DNA of 64,000 bases from Actinomycetaceae bacterium zg-1166. GTDB taxonomy: Bacteria; Actinomycetota; Actinomycetes; Actinomycetales; Actinomycetaceae. The notes under the pieces were generated by a model, which did no database searches, was not told where the DNA came from, and saw nothing but the letters and a program-made list of their open reading frames with translations. This document shows positions 18,385 through 27,324 of this stretch, piece after piece. Positions within the stretch are counted from its first letter, which is position 1. Each line of letters starts with the position of its first letter. The DNA lies in NCBI GenBank assembly GCA_015679245.1, contig CP064953.1, positions 434,001 to 498,000 of the forward strand, written 5' to 3'. A program made the translations under genes and the position numbers.

Positions 18385-18434
18385 CAGAGGTAGTGGGGTG
18401 TCCGTCCTTCCTCTATCGCACCCCACTGCCTCTG
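18385..18434 (+). terminator. Intercistronic hairpin
   Basis: CAGAGGTAGTGGGGTG (18385-18400) pairs with 18419-18434 with a single G-U-compatible mismatch. It begins 15 bases after the first ACAD stop. It may terminate or attenuate transcription before the CoA-transferase gene, 230 bases further on. No T tract is present. Confidence 0.6.
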
Positions 18435-18665
18435 GCAGATTATCCAGAAGAACAACGATTCTTCCTCTCCTAAGCCTGTGCTTACGGATTGGCAACTCAC
18501 AATCTTTACTCGACGAGTAGAACCCAACCACAGGAGCTACTCCAACTCTCAGGTGGCACCTCGTCGTCCTTTATCGGAGCGGGATCACCGAGGATTCCGC
18601 CTCCTCACCTTCCATAAAACTTCCGGCCACGCCCTCCAGGCCGGCTCAACCGAAAGGGCATCTCA

Positions 18666-19892
18666 ATGAAGCCGCTTGACGGACTTAAAGTTCTCGATAT
18701 GACGACCTTCCTTGCCGCTCCCGCAGCGCTGCGGATCATGGGTGAATGGGGTGCCGACGTCATTAAGATCGAGCAGCCCAAGGGCGATCCTTGCCGAATC
18801 CAGGGCGCTGTTTTTAACACCCCCTACACCGACGCAGAGAATATCGGTTTCGACTTTGCCAATATCAATAAGCGCTTCATCACCTTAGATCTGCGTGTGC
18901 CTCAAGGGCGCGAGGTTATGGATAAACTCCTGGCCGAGGCTGACGTTTTTGTCACCTCCACGCGTGTGAAATCGCTGAAGAAACTCGGCTACGATTTTGA
19001 AACTCTCCACGAGAAGTTCCCGCGCCTCATCATGGCTCAGGTTCTCGGTTTTGGGGAGAAGGGGCCGCTCAAGGATGCTGCTGGCTTCGATGTCACGGCC
19101 TACATGTCGCGCGGCGGGGTCTACCACACCCTCCTTAACCGTGGTTCTTCTCCAATGATTCCGACGAACGGCTTTGGAGATTTCCAAATTGCCTTCACGA
19201 TCCTCTCCGGCGTGATGGCTGCCCTTTACGCACGTGAGCGCACTGGCCAGGGCGATTACGTCACGACGTCGCTTTTCCACTGCGGAGTCTGGGCCATCAA
19301 CACAGGAATGGTCTCCGCCCAGTACGGCAATGCTTACCCTAAAGATCGTAGAGAAGTTATCAACCCTCTCAACAACACCTATTTCGCCGGTGATGGTGCC
19401 CTCATGACGATGTGCGCCCCGGAATATGACCGCGACTACAACACGATCATGGAGCTCGTTGGGCGCGAGGATCTCGTGGGTGATAAACGCTATGACAACT
19501 GCGATCACGTGAATGAGACAGGTGCCAACGGCGAAGTGGTGGATATCCTCGATGAAGCCTTCGCCTCCCAGCCCCTTGACTACTGGTTGGAAAAACTGCG
19601 CGAAGCTGATATTCCGGTGGAGAAGTGCCAGCTGCCTACCGATATTTACGAAGATGAGCAAGCCTGGGCCAACGATGTCATTCGCACAGTTCACTACCCT
19701 TTGACCGGAAATGACAGGATTCTCCCAACAAACCCCGTGCGTTTCCGTTCGCAGGGTGATCCAGAGATTCGCCTTTCTCAATCCCAAGGTGCCGACACCG
19801 AGGACGTGCTCGCTGAACTCGGCTATTCCCGCCAGGAGATCGAGGCGATCCTCGAATCCGGTGGCGCTCAGGGTATTTTTGTTCGCTCCTAA
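18666..19892 (+). CDS. Class III CoA-transferase (CaiB/HadA/FldA type)
   Basis: Transfers CoA between carboxylates without an acyl-phosphate step, so an incoming acid can be activated at the expense of the pathway's product CoA ester. At 408 residues it is full length for family III. The N terminus (PLDGLKVLDMTTFLAAPAA) and GADVIKIE are diagnostic, and the catalytic Asp is Asp142 in AAGFDVTAYM. The middle (NGFGDFQIAF, ARERTGQGDYV, HCGVWAIN, SAQYG) reads closer to the 2-hydroxyisocaproate/phenyllactate CoA-transferases of clostridial reductive amino-acid pathways than to formyl-CoA transferase. No 2-hydroxyacyl-CoA dehydratase genes are present, so that pathway is not complete here. The ATG has a clear RBS (AAAGGG), and the next gene starts 27 bases later. 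Confidence 0.9.
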   Translation: MKPLDGLKVLDMTTFLAAPAALRIMGEWGADVIKIEQPKGDPCRIQGAVFNTPYTDAENIGFDFANINKRFITLDLRVPQGREVMDKLLAEADVFVTSTRVKSLKKLGYDFETLHEKFPRLIMAQVLGFGEKGPLKDAAGFDVTAYMSRGGVYHTLLNRGSSPMIPTNGFGDFQIAFTILSGVMAALYARERTGQGDYVTTSLFHCGVWAINTGMVSAQYGNAYPKDRREVINPLNNTYFAGDGALMTMCAPEYDRDYNTIMELVGREDLVGDKRYDNCDHVNETGANGEVVDILDEAFASQPLDYWLEKLREADIPVEKCQLPTDIYEDEQAWANDVIRTVHYPLTGNDRILPTNPVRFRSQGDPEIRLSQSQGADTEDVLAELGYSRQEIEAILESGGAQGIFVRS

Positions 19893-19919
19893 TATCCACA
19901 CATTGTAAGGACATTTCTT

Positions 19920-21062
19920 ATGGCACAGATCTACACCGAAGACCAGCAGCTCCTCATCGAGACGATTCGCGAGTTTGGACGCGCAGAGATCCTCCCCACC
20001 GTTGCTGAACGCGATCGCGATTCTATCTGCGACCTGGAGACTTTTGCCCCTGCTTTTGAAGCAGGCCTCCACCTGCTTGAGGTGCCCGAGGAGTTTGGTG
20101 GCATGGGGCTGAACTACCAGAGTGGTGCGATGGCCTTCGAGGAGCTCGGCTACTTCGATGCCGGCTACGCAATCACGCTTGTTACCACCTTCGTGGCGCT
20201 GCGCAATGTCATCATGGCAGGTACACCTGAGCAAGCGCAGCTCTTCGCGGAGAAGATCCACGATGGAGGCCTTGGAGCTTTCTGCCTCACTGAGCCTTCG
20301 GCAGGATCAGATGCGGGGTCGTTGACCACACGTGCTGTACGTGAGGGCGACGAGTACGTTATCAACGGTGCAAAGTGTTGGATTACCAATGGTGCACTCG
20401 CCTCAGCCTATATTGTTTTGGCCAAAACGGATCCGTCGATGGGCAATAAGGGTATCTCGTGCTTCATCGTTGAGGCTGATCGCGAGGGCATCGAAGTGGG
20501 ACAGCACGAGGACAAGATGGGTCTGCGCACGTCGAACACCTGCGATGTCGTCTTTCGTGATGTGAGGGTACCTGCCACGAACCTCGTTGGCAAGGAAGGT
20601 GAAGGTTTTAAAATTGCCCTCTCCGGCCTCGATGTGTCGCGTGCCTTCATGGCCACAATTTCTGTGGGCATGATGCAGCGTGCCCTTGATGAAGCAGTTG
20701 CCTACGCCAAGGAGCGCAAGCAGTTCGGCCAGCCCATCATCAACTTCCAGATGGTTCAGGAACTTCTGGCTCAGATGGCCTGCCGCACGGAGGCTGCCCG
20801 CTGCCTCGTCCAGAACACAATGCGCATGATTGACGAAGGCGTACCGATGGAGAAGGAAGGATCAATCACGAAAAAGTTCGTCACCGATCAGCTCCAACTC
20901 GTCGTTTCCGACGCTGTGCAGGTGCTTGGCGGCAATGGTTACTCGCGTCAGTATCCTGTGGAAAAGATCATGCGTGATGCAAAGATCTTCCAGATCATGG
21001 AAGGCACGAACCAAATCCAGTCAATTGTCATTGCTCGCGCACTGGCGAAAGAAAAGAAGTAA
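19920..21062 (+). CDS. Acyl-CoA dehydrogenase (second, short-chain type)
   Basis: A 380-residue ACAD of standard length. The FAD motif CLTEPSAGSDAGS is at about residues 120-132, the second segment is WITNGALAS, and the C-terminal catalytic loop IMEGTNQIQ places the base at Glu361. GGNGYSRQYPVEK is the conserved CoA/FAD-site fingerprint. It is a textbook butyryl-CoA dehydrogenase-like enzyme and more canonical than the first ACAD. It sits between the CoA-transferase (27 bases upstream) and the acyl-CoA ligase (66 bases downstream). The partner electron carrier is most likely the FixAB flavoprotein encoded at 24-25.6 kb. Confidence 0.93.
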   Translation: MAQIYTEDQQLLIETIREFGRAEILPTVAERDRDSICDLETFAPAFEAGLHLLEVPEEFGGMGLNYQSGAMAFEELGYFDAGYAITLVTTFVALRNVIMAGTPEQAQLFAEKIHDGGLGAFCLTEPSAGSDAGSLTTRAVREGDEYVINGAKCWITNGALASAYIVLAKTDPSMGNKGISCFIVEADREGIEVGQHEDKMGLRTSNTCDVVFRDVRVPATNLVGKEGEGFKIALSGLDVSRAFMATISVGMMQRALDEAVAYAKERKQFGQPIINFQMVQELLAQMACRTEAARCLVQNTMRMIDEGVPMEKEGSITKKFVTDQLQLVVSDAVQVLGGNGYSRQYPVEKIMRDAKIFQIMEGTNQIQSIVIARALAKEKK

Positions 21063-21128
21063 GTACATCCGTGAGCCCGCCGGTGGAATTCTGCCGGCGG
21101 GCGTGGTGTAAGCCAGTGAAGGAGCATA

Positions 21129-22793
21129 ATGAACGCGGCCAGAGTTAGCCTCGCTCGCACACGCGAGGAGGAATACCGGCGCAAGGGGCTGTGGGGTGAG
21201 GCCTCCTTGCACGAGTGGTTCTCGCTCGCTGTGCGCGCTGTTCCTGATCGTTTGGCTGTCGTTGATCGTCTGGAAGGAAGTTACACATACGCTCAACTTG
21301 ACGCGGCTGCCACCCGCCTGGCTTCCTGGATGCGTGATGAGGGTGTAAAACCAGGAGATGTGGTGGGAGTCCAGCTTCCCAACTGGTGTGATTTCACCCT
21401 TTGCTATATCGCATGTCTCAAGCTCGGAGCAGTGATTAATCCGATCCCGACGAATCTGCGCCTTCAGGAGCTGCGCTACCTCGTGGCTGAATGCGGCACA
21501 ACCTGCATTTTTCACCCGACGAAATTCCGCAATACCGAGTATGAGGAACTCGCGCTCCAGCTGCGCGAAGTCTGCCCGAGCCTGCGCACGAGCGTGCTTG
21601 TTGATCGTCTGGGTGTGCCTTCGCATTGCCTACCCGAACTGGGGACGATTCTCCGGGAGTCTGAAGCTGTAGCGGGCACAGCAGGCGAGCTATCTTTGCA
21701 CCCATGGGCATCGAAAGGTAGTGATCTTGCCGCGATTCTTTTTACCTCGGGTTCTGAAGCGCAACCCAAGGGCGTCATGCTCTCCCACAACAACCTCATC
21801 GCCTCTGAGCGTGCTTTCGCCCATAGCCTCTCAGTTTCGTGGAATGACGTCATGTTCATGCCGGCTCCTCTGGGACACGCGACGGGTTTCATGCACGGTG
21901 TGACGATGCCATTCCTCTGCCAGATCACCTCGGTGCTGTGCGATCGCATGGACGGTGGAGCGATGGTAGAGATGATTCGTCGCCATCACGCCACTGGTTC
22001 GATGGCTGTGCCTACGCTTGCTGATCTACTCCTCGACGAATGCGAAGAGCATGGGATTGACTTGCCGAGTTTGCGTTTCCTCTGCTGTGGGGGATCACCG
22101 GTTCCCCGCGCTCTCGTCGTTCGAGCCAGAAGCTATGGGATTTCGCTTTTCTCCGTCTACGGCTCCACGGAATCTGCGCCTCATACAATGACTACCTGCC
22201 GTGACGAGGAAGAGCGTGTCATTAACACCGATGGGCGAGCCTGCTGGGGAACCGAAGTGAAGATCGTTGACCCTGCCACGCGCGAGGTGTTGCCACCGGG
22301 TTGCGTGGGGGAGGAAGCCTCGCGCGGACCAGCTGTATTTATGGGCTATCTCAATCGTCGCGAGCTAACCGAACAGGTGCTCGACGAGGATGGCTGGTAC
22401 TACTCAGGCGATCTTGCTGTCCGCGATGAGGAAGGCTACATCCGGATCACAGGGCGGATCAAAGATATTGTGATTCGCGGTGGGGAAAATATTTCGGTTG
22501 CCGAAGTGGAACTCATCGTGCGTTCGTATCCACGTGTACGTGAGGCCGCGGTTATCGGCGTGGACGACGAACGTTTGGGTCAGCGCCTGTGTGCCTGCAT
22601 TGTGAGCCGTGATGGGGCAGACGTGAGTGTGGGAGAACTCAAGGAGTTCTTCGTGACGCATCACTTTGCAAAGTATAAGATTCCTGAGCTTGTCATTATG
22701 CTCCAGGAGATGCCGCATACGTCCTCAGGGAAAATTGCAAAGGGTGTACTGCGTGAGCGCTATGGTGAGTGGACAGAGGTCACTCGATCCTAG
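21129..22793 (+). CDS. FadK-like acyl-CoA synthetase
   Basis: ATP-dependent ligase (AMP-forming) of 554 residues that activates a carboxylate to its CoA ester. The P-loop is LFTSGSEAQPKGVMLSHNN (about residues 204-222), the hinge region is GRIKDIVIRGGENIS, and the C-terminal catalytic Lys is in TSSGKIAKG. Several stretches are strikingly like E. coli FadK, the anaerobically used short/medium-chain acyl-CoA synthetase: PAPLGHATGFMHGVT, YGSTESAPH, and GEEASRGPAVFMGY. That similarity suggests an acyl substrate used without oxygen, but CaiC-type betaine ligases belong to the same clade. It ends 53 bases from the convergent TetR gene. Confidence 0.9.
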   Translation: MNAARVSLARTREEEYRRKGLWGEASLHEWFSLAVRAVPDRLAVVDRLEGSYTYAQLDAAATRLASWMRDEGVKPGDVVGVQLPNWCDFTLCYIACLKLGAVINPIPTNLRLQELRYLVAECGTTCIFHPTKFRNTEYEELALQLREVCPSLRTSVLVDRLGVPSHCLPELGTILRESEAVAGTAGELSLHPWASKGSDLAAILFTSGSEAQPKGVMLSHNNLIASERAFAHSLSVSWNDVMFMPAPLGHATGFMHGVTMPFLCQITSVLCDRMDGGAMVEMIRRHHATGSMAVPTLADLLLDECEEHGIDLPSLRFLCCGGSPVPRALVVRARSYGISLFSVYGSTESAPHTMTTCRDEEERVINTDGRACWGTEVKIVDPATREVLPPGCVGEEASRGPAVFMGYLNRRELTEQVLDEDGWYYSGDLAVRDEEGYIRITGRIKDIVIRGGENISVAEVELIVRSYPRVREAAVIGVDDERLGQRLCACIVSRDGADVSVGELKEFFVTHHFAKYKIPELVIMLQEMPHTSSGKIAKGVLRERYGEWTEVTRS

Positions 22794-22846
22794 AGATCGT
22801 CAACTCTTCAGTGAGTCTGTGGGTGGGATCTGCAACCAGTTCGGTT

Positions 22847-23500
22847 TCACGAAGGGTTAGCCAGGATAAAGCGAAGTACCGCATCCTCAATCATCGTGCG
22901 GTTGTCGAAGGATTCTTCTCTGCCAAGCATGTCTCGATTGAAGAGCACCTTGAAGCTGGCTTGGTGCTCGATACGGTTGAGAGCAAGGGCAGAAAGTACC
23001 TGGTGAAGATCGGTGGCGTTGGGGCCTTCACGAAAGACTCCGCTGGCGCGCCCACGAGCGAGGATATCGTCGAGAATCGTGAGAGTCTTTTCGTTAATTT
23101 CGAATAGACGTGGAGTTTGGGCAATTGTCTCGGCTCTGTACTGGAGATTTTCGTAGGCGATGATCCGCACGGCATCGGCGTTGTTCTCGAAGTGCTGAAG
23201 GGTTTCGCGGGTGAGGATACGCAGTGCTGCCTCAGGTTCGAGGGTTTCAGGGCGCAGGTCAATCTCGCGGCGGCGGATATTTTCGTAGGCTTCGATGAGC
23301 ACCTCGCGGTAGAGCCCGGCTTTGGATTTAAAGTAGTAGTAGATCATGCGCTTCGAGGTGTGTGTCAGGGAAGCGATCACGTCGATCCGCCCGCCTAGAG
23401 GACCCTTCGCTGCAAACTCGGCGGTGGCTGCATCGAGGATCTCACGCCTAGTCGTCTCCGGGTCGCGGCGTGTGTTACGGGCGGTGTTCGTGGCAGGCAT
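22847..23500 (-). CDS. TetR/AcrR family transcriptional regulator
   Basis: A 217-residue regulator. The N-terminal helix-turn-helix reads ILDAATAEFAAKGPLGGRIDVIA...SKRMIYYYFKSKAGLYREVL (about residues 21-70), the classical TetR fingerprint, followed by an all-helical ligand domain. The start at 23500 is supported by the RBS GAGGAG; the longer open frame upstream adds 64 unlikely residues. It lies inside the acyl-CoA locus, convergent with the ligase gene and divergent from fixABCX. It is a candidate sensor of the pathway's acyl-CoA, but no palindromic TetR operator could be picked out with confidence. Confidence 0.92.
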   Translation of the reverse strand: MPATNTARNTRRDPETTRREILDAATAEFAAKGPLGGRIDVIASLTHTSKRMIYYYFKSKAGLYREVLIEAYENIRRREIDLRPETLEPEAALRILTRETLQHFENNADAVRIIAYENLQYRAETIAQTPRLFEINEKTLTILDDILARGRASGVFREGPNATDLHQVLSALALNRIEHQASFKVLFNRDMLGREESFDNRTMIEDAVLRFILANPS

Positions 23501-23728
23501 GTAACTCCTCAGATATGTGCAACACTCACACCTTACTCTGATGAGGCTTTCTATGTATGGGTGAACCTTCGTGCGTGATGTGTGGCCTCCCACCTTCGCA
23601 CGTGTAGAGCGGAGTGTAAGAGAAGCCATGGGCAGAGTTATGGATATGTGTACTGAGTGGTTCACACACATATTGCGGGCGAGTTGCTTCACAAGGAAGT
23701 GCGAGTAAAAAAGTGCGAGGAGTGACTT

Positions 23729-23742
23729 AGGGCAAAAGTCCT
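23729..23742. promoter_or_regulatory. DosR-like site 1 upstream of fixA
   Basis: AGGGCAAAAGTCCT departs from the GGAC-N4-GTCC pattern at one half-site base. It lies about 270 bases before the fixA ATG, so it implies a long leader or a distal site. Confidence 0.42.
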
Positions 23743-23793
23743 TTTATGTGCACAAACATGGTGGAATTTTGGGTGTTTTGGTTAAGGGGAGTT

Positions 23794-23807
23794 CTGGCAA
23801 AAGTCCC
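23794..23807. promoter_or_regulatory. DosR-like site 2 upstream of fixA
   Basis: CTGGCAAAAGTCCC has an intact right half (GTCCC) and a degenerate left half. It shares its 11-base core with site 1. Confidence 0.38.
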
Positions 23808-24008
23808 GGGTCATCTTGGTAAGGGGCGGTAGACTTCCCTTGTAACTATTTGGTGGCAACTCGAAGGAGAGGGCTTTGCCTTCCGCGGCAAATTGTGCTG
23901 AATCTTTCTGATTCTGGCCGTGGACTTCATCGAGGCTTCAATATGTACCAGATGGTGAAAACGTTGCGTAGGATGTTCTGCGCACCACGTGAGAGAAATG
24001 AGGCTGAG

Positions 24009-24770
24009 ATGACTGTTGTCGTGGCATACAAATACGCGGCAAATCCGCAAGATGCAAGCGTCAGTGCCGACGGCGTGATCGACTGGTCGCGCGCCAAGGC
24101 TGCTGTGAGTGAATACGATCCCGTAGCCATTCAGGTCGGGCGTAACCTCGCCGCACAGCTCGGCACCGAAGTTGTCGGCGTGAGCGTCGGCAATGCTGCC
24201 ATCGCCTCCTCGATGGCAAAGAAGAACGTCCTCTCCAAAGGACTTGAGCGTGCCCTCCTCCTTGCCGACGATGCAACAGAAGCGTGGAATCCCACCGACA
24301 TAGCTGCCGCTCTGGCCGATCTCACCCAGCGTGTTGACGACTGCGACATTCTTCTGACCGGAGATTCCTCGATTGACGAAGGAGCGCGGATGATGCCAGC
24401 CCTCGTCGCCGGAATCCTTGGATGGCCTTGTTTCGAAGAAGTTGTTGGACTTGAGCGCGAGGACGAAGGCTGGAAGGTCACCCAGAACGTCGCAGGTGGA
24501 ACACGGACAATCACCGTGAAAGGTTCCGTCGTCGCCTCACTCACGTCCGATGCTGTCGAAGTGAAAGTGGCCTCAATGAAGGAGATCCTCGCAGCAGGAA
24601 AGAAGCCTGCTGAGGTTCTCGATGCTGGAGAATTTGCAGCCGTGAGCCCCGCATTAACAGTGACAGGGCGTGCAAAGCCCGAACCCAAGGCTCGCCTGGG
24701 CAAAGTCTTTACCGGAGACGCAGCCGCCGCCGAGCTCGTCGCCGCACTTCACACTGACGGCGTGATCTGA
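24009..24770 (+). CDS. fixA: Electron transfer flavoprotein FixA subunit
   Basis: Beta-type ETF subunit of 253 residues, matching FixA length (about 256 in E. coli). It pairs with FixB; in bifurcating FixABCX complexes this subunit binds the nucleotide/FAD where NADH electrons enter. The sequence starts MTVVVAYKYAANPQDASV, the usual FixA opening, and includes DILLTGDSSIDEGARMMPALVAGILGWP, the ETF-beta core. The start is set at the ATG at 24009 because of that alignment and a nearby GAGG. The fixB gene follows after 13 bases. Confidence 0.93.
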   Translation: MTVVVAYKYAANPQDASVSADGVIDWSRAKAAVSEYDPVAIQVGRNLAAQLGTEVVGVSVGNAAIASSMAKKNVLSKGLERALLLADDATEAWNPTDIAAALADLTQRVDDCDILLTGDSSIDEGARMMPALVAGILGWPCFEEVVGLEREDEGWKVTQNVAGGTRTITVKGSVVASLTSDAVEVKVASMKEILAAGKKPAEVLDAGEFAAVSPALTVTGRAKPEPKARLGKVFTGDAAAAELVAALHTDGVI

Positions 24771-24783
24771 GAGAGGAAGAATA

Positions 24784-25650
24784 ATGACTCACGCATGGAT
24801 TATCGCGGTAGAACCCCAGATCTCCACTCTCCTTGAACTCGCACGCGCGGGAGCTGATTCGGTGACGGCAATCGTCGTCGGCGATGCACAGATCTCCGGG
24901 GTTGATCGCCTCGTGCGCATTGATGTAGGCCAGGCTCCCGCCGAAGCTGGCGCACCTGGTGTTATTGCCGCAGTGGAAGCAGGAGAAGGTGACATCATTC
25001 TTGCCGCCAACAAGCCAGCTGAGCGTGTTCTCGCCGGTGCCGTGGCTGGGGCTCTCAAACTTCCCGTACTCTATGGCCTCAAGAAACTGGAAGCTGGAAA
25101 AGCACAACTCTCTCGTTTTGGCGGAATCGCCCTCGAAGACGTGAGTTTTACGAGCGCTGTGGTGGCAGTGGTTGATGGCGGTACGGAAACCGAAGGAGAT
25201 GCCCCCACTGAGGAAACCGCTCCCGCCCACGCTTACGAGGCCACTGTCAGTGCCACACACGCTCGGGAGATCAGCCAGGTCAATCTTGTCGCCTCCTCGC
25301 GAATCGTGGCCGCCGGACGTGGCTTCAAAGCGAAGGAAGATCTCAAGCTCGCTGAGGATCTCGCTGCCGCCCTTGAAGCCGATATCGCCTGCTCGCGTCC
25401 GCTTGCCGAAGGAAGCGAGTGGATGGCTCGCGATCGCTATGTGGGAGTTTCAGGTCAACAAGTAGCTCCCAAGATCTACGTGGCTCTCGGAATCTCTGGT
25501 CAGATTCAGCACACGGCAGGCATGGCCGATTCGGCCACCGTCATCACGGTGAATAACGACGATAAGGCTCCTATGTTTGCTCAGTCAGACTACGGAATCG
25601 TCGGGGATCTCTACGAGGTTGTTCCCGCTCTTATCGAGGCGCTGAAGTAG
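24784..25650 (+). CDS. fixB: Electron transfer flavoprotein FixB subunit
   Basis: Alpha-type ETF subunit, 288 residues. The C-terminal FAD-binding domain is intact: SRIVAAGRGFKAKEDL (about residues 171-186), PLAEGSEWMARDRYVGVSGQ with the conserved Gly/Ser loop, and YVALGISGQIQHTAGM followed by VITVNNDDKAPMF, all diagnostic of ETF-alpha. The N-terminal domain is somewhat shorter than in E. coli FixB. It carries electrons to the acyl-CoA dehydrogenases or receives them. An RBS (GAGAGGAAG) precedes the ATG. The stop is six bases from the fixC start. Confidence 0.93.
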   Translation: MTHAWIIAVEPQISTLLELARAGADSVTAIVVGDAQISGVDRLVRIDVGQAPAEAGAPGVIAAVEAGEGDIILAANKPAERVLAGAVAGALKLPVLYGLKKLEAGKAQLSRFGGIALEDVSFTSAVVAVVDGGTETEGDAPTEETAPAHAYEATVSATHAREISQVNLVASSRIVAAGRGFKAKEDLKLAEDLAAALEADIACSRPLAEGSEWMARDRYVGVSGQQVAPKIYVALGISGQIQHTAGMADSATVITVNNDDKAPMFAQSDYGIVGDLYEVVPALIEALK

Positions 25651-25656
25651 GCCAGC

Positions 25657-26949
25657 ATGGAGGAGACATACGATTTTGACGTCATCGTTGTGGGCGCAGG
25701 AATTGCCGGCAACGTGTGCGCGTACCTTCTTGCCCAGGCCGGCCACGAAGTTCTCCTCATTGAACGTGGGGTGGAAGTAGGCTCCAAGAATCTCTCCGGC
25801 GGTGTGCTCTACTGCCGGATTATGGAGGAGATCTACCCGAACTGGAAGGAAGCTCCTACCGAGCGTCACATCACCCGCAACTGCCTCTCCTTCCTCAACG
25901 CCACCTCCGCAGTGAACGTGGATTACTGGGATGAGCGTTTGGCCGAACCACGCAATGCCGTGAGTGTACTTCGCGCCAAGATTGATCCCTGGCTAGCTGA
26001 GCAATGCGAAGAAGCAGGCGTTACTGTCATGCCTGGCGTCAAAGTCGATGCTCTCCTTCGTGAGAGAGAGCACTTCGTCGGTGTGCGTGCCGGAGAAGAC
26101 GAACTGCGCGCCAAAGTTGTGGTAGCAGCCGACGGTGTTAATTCCTTCCTCGCCCGTGAAGCCGGAATCCGCGCCAAAGAAGAGAAGGTTAATCTTGCCG
26201 TAGGAGTGAAGTCCGTCATCAAGATCGGTGAGGACGAGGTGCGCAAGCGCTTCAACCTCACCGGTGATGCTGGAGCTGCCTACGCCGTGGTGGGCGAGTG
26301 TACCCGTGGAGTTGCCGGCGGTGGATTCATGTACACGAACCGCGATTCAATTTCCATTGGTATCGTCGCCAACCTCGAAGATCTGACGAAAAAAGAGGAG
26401 GAATCCTCCGCCCTTCACGATCATTTTCTCTCCCATCCCTTTATCGCGCCCTTCCTCGAAGGAGGCGAGCTGCTCGAATACGGCTGCCACCTCATTGCGG
26501 AAGGAGGGAAGGCGATGCAGCACAACCTCGTGCACGACGGGCTTGTGCTTGTCGGAGATGCGGCTGGATTCACTCTTAATACCGGATTTACTGTGCGAGG
26601 AATGGATCTGGCTGCTGGTAGTGCGAAAGCTGCGGCTGAGGCGATTTCCCTCGCCCTTGAAGCGGGAGATTACTCAGCAACCAAGCTGGAGGAGTACCTG
26701 CGTCGTTATGAAGCAAGTTTCGTTGGCAAGGATATGGATACCTATGCCAAAGCACCGAAATTCCTTGAGAACGAGGAGATGTACACCAGCGCAGGTAGCC
26801 TTATGGCCAACGTGCTTTACGGGGTGTACAACCTGGATTTGAGCCCACGTAAGCACATCCTCCCCACGGCACTTGCTGCTCTCAAGGCATCTGACCTCAC
26901 GATGAGGCGCTTGGCAAAGATTGGCTTGCAAGCTGTACGAGCTCTGTGA
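25657..26949 (+). CDS. fixC: FixC flavoprotein (ETF:quinone oxidoreductase type)
   Basis: A 430-residue FAD oxidoreductase that passes electrons between the FixAB ETF and the quinone pool or a low-potential carrier at the membrane surface. The Rossmann motif VVGAGIAGNVCAYLLAQAGHE is at the N terminus (about residues 10-30), with the second FAD motif (LVLVGDAAGFTLN) near 297. Length and order match E. coli FixC and YdiS. It is tightly packed after fixB (six bases) and followed by fixX after 24 bases, so the four genes form one operon. Confidence 0.94.
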   Translation: MEETYDFDVIVVGAGIAGNVCAYLLAQAGHEVLLIERGVEVGSKNLSGGVLYCRIMEEIYPNWKEAPTERHITRNCLSFLNATSAVNVDYWDERLAEPRNAVSVLRAKIDPWLAEQCEEAGVTVMPGVKVDALLREREHFVGVRAGEDELRAKVVVAADGVNSFLAREAGIRAKEEKVNLAVGVKSVIKIGEDEVRKRFNLTGDAGAAYAVVGECTRGVAGGGFMYTNRDSISIGIVANLEDLTKKEEESSALHDHFLSHPFIAPFLEGGELLEYGCHLIAEGGKAMQHNLVHDGLVLVGDAAGFTLNTGFTVRGMDLAAGSAKAAAEAISLALEAGDYSATKLEEYLRRYEASFVGKDMDTYAKAPKFLENEEMYTSAGSLMANVLYGVYNLDLSPRKHILPTALAALKASDLTMRRLAKIGLQAVRAL

Positions 26950-26973
26950 GACGAGGCGAGAAAAGGAGAGATC

Positions 26974-27270
26974 ATGAGCGAATTGACGCAGGCAAGCGTT
27001 ACTGAACGCCTTGCCGGAAATGTCTACGAAGTTGATGAAGGTAACTCCCACATCGAGGTCAATCAGGAGATCGCACAAGCCACGGGAACCGGCAAACTCC
27101 TGGTCAAAGTGTGCCCGGCTCACGTCTATTCTGAAGAACCAGACGGGACGATCGCCGTGGAATATGCAGCCTGCCTCGAATGTGGCACCTGCTTGGCAGT
27201 AGCCGCACCAGGCGCGCTCACGTGGCACTACCCCGAGGGCGGAATGGGCATCATGTTCCGTGAAGGTTAA
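26974..27270 (+). CDS. fixX: FixX ferredoxin-like protein
   Basis: A 98-residue small iron-sulfur protein that partners FixC. It carries KVCPAHVY and, 25 residues further on, CLECGTC, giving the cysteines expected for one cluster of the FixX type; E. coli FixX has the same CPAGLY and CLECGTC blocks. The C-terminal YPEGGMGIMFREG also matches the family. The RBS is AAAGGAGAG. It is the last gene of fixABCX and is followed by a strong terminator. Confidence 0.94.
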   Translation: MSELTQASVTERLAGNVYEVDEGNSHIEVNQEIAQATGTGKLLVKVCPAHVYSEEPDGTIAVEYAACLECGTCLAVAAPGALTWHYPEGGMGIMFREG

Positions 27271-27324
27271 TACTCTTGCGACTTCGCGCGCCCCAAAAAC
27301 TCTCACAGCCACAGTGAGATGAGG

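Larger units (their letters stand above)
23501..24008. promoter_or_regulatory. Divergent promoter region of TetR and fixABCX
   Basis: A 508-base region with no gene. It contains the repeated 11-mer GGCAAAAGTCC (23731-23741 and 23796-23806, 65 bases apart), which forms the cores of two DosR-like sites. The open frame continuing into fixA from 23850 is judged non-coding because the FixA N terminus begins at 24009. Confidence 0.55.

Noticed and set aside
18885-20261. Long minus-strand open frame (458 codons) opposite the CoA-transferase and second ACAD
   Set aside because: It is antisense to two strongly recognised genes and shows no family motifs; it reflects codon bias of the real strand.
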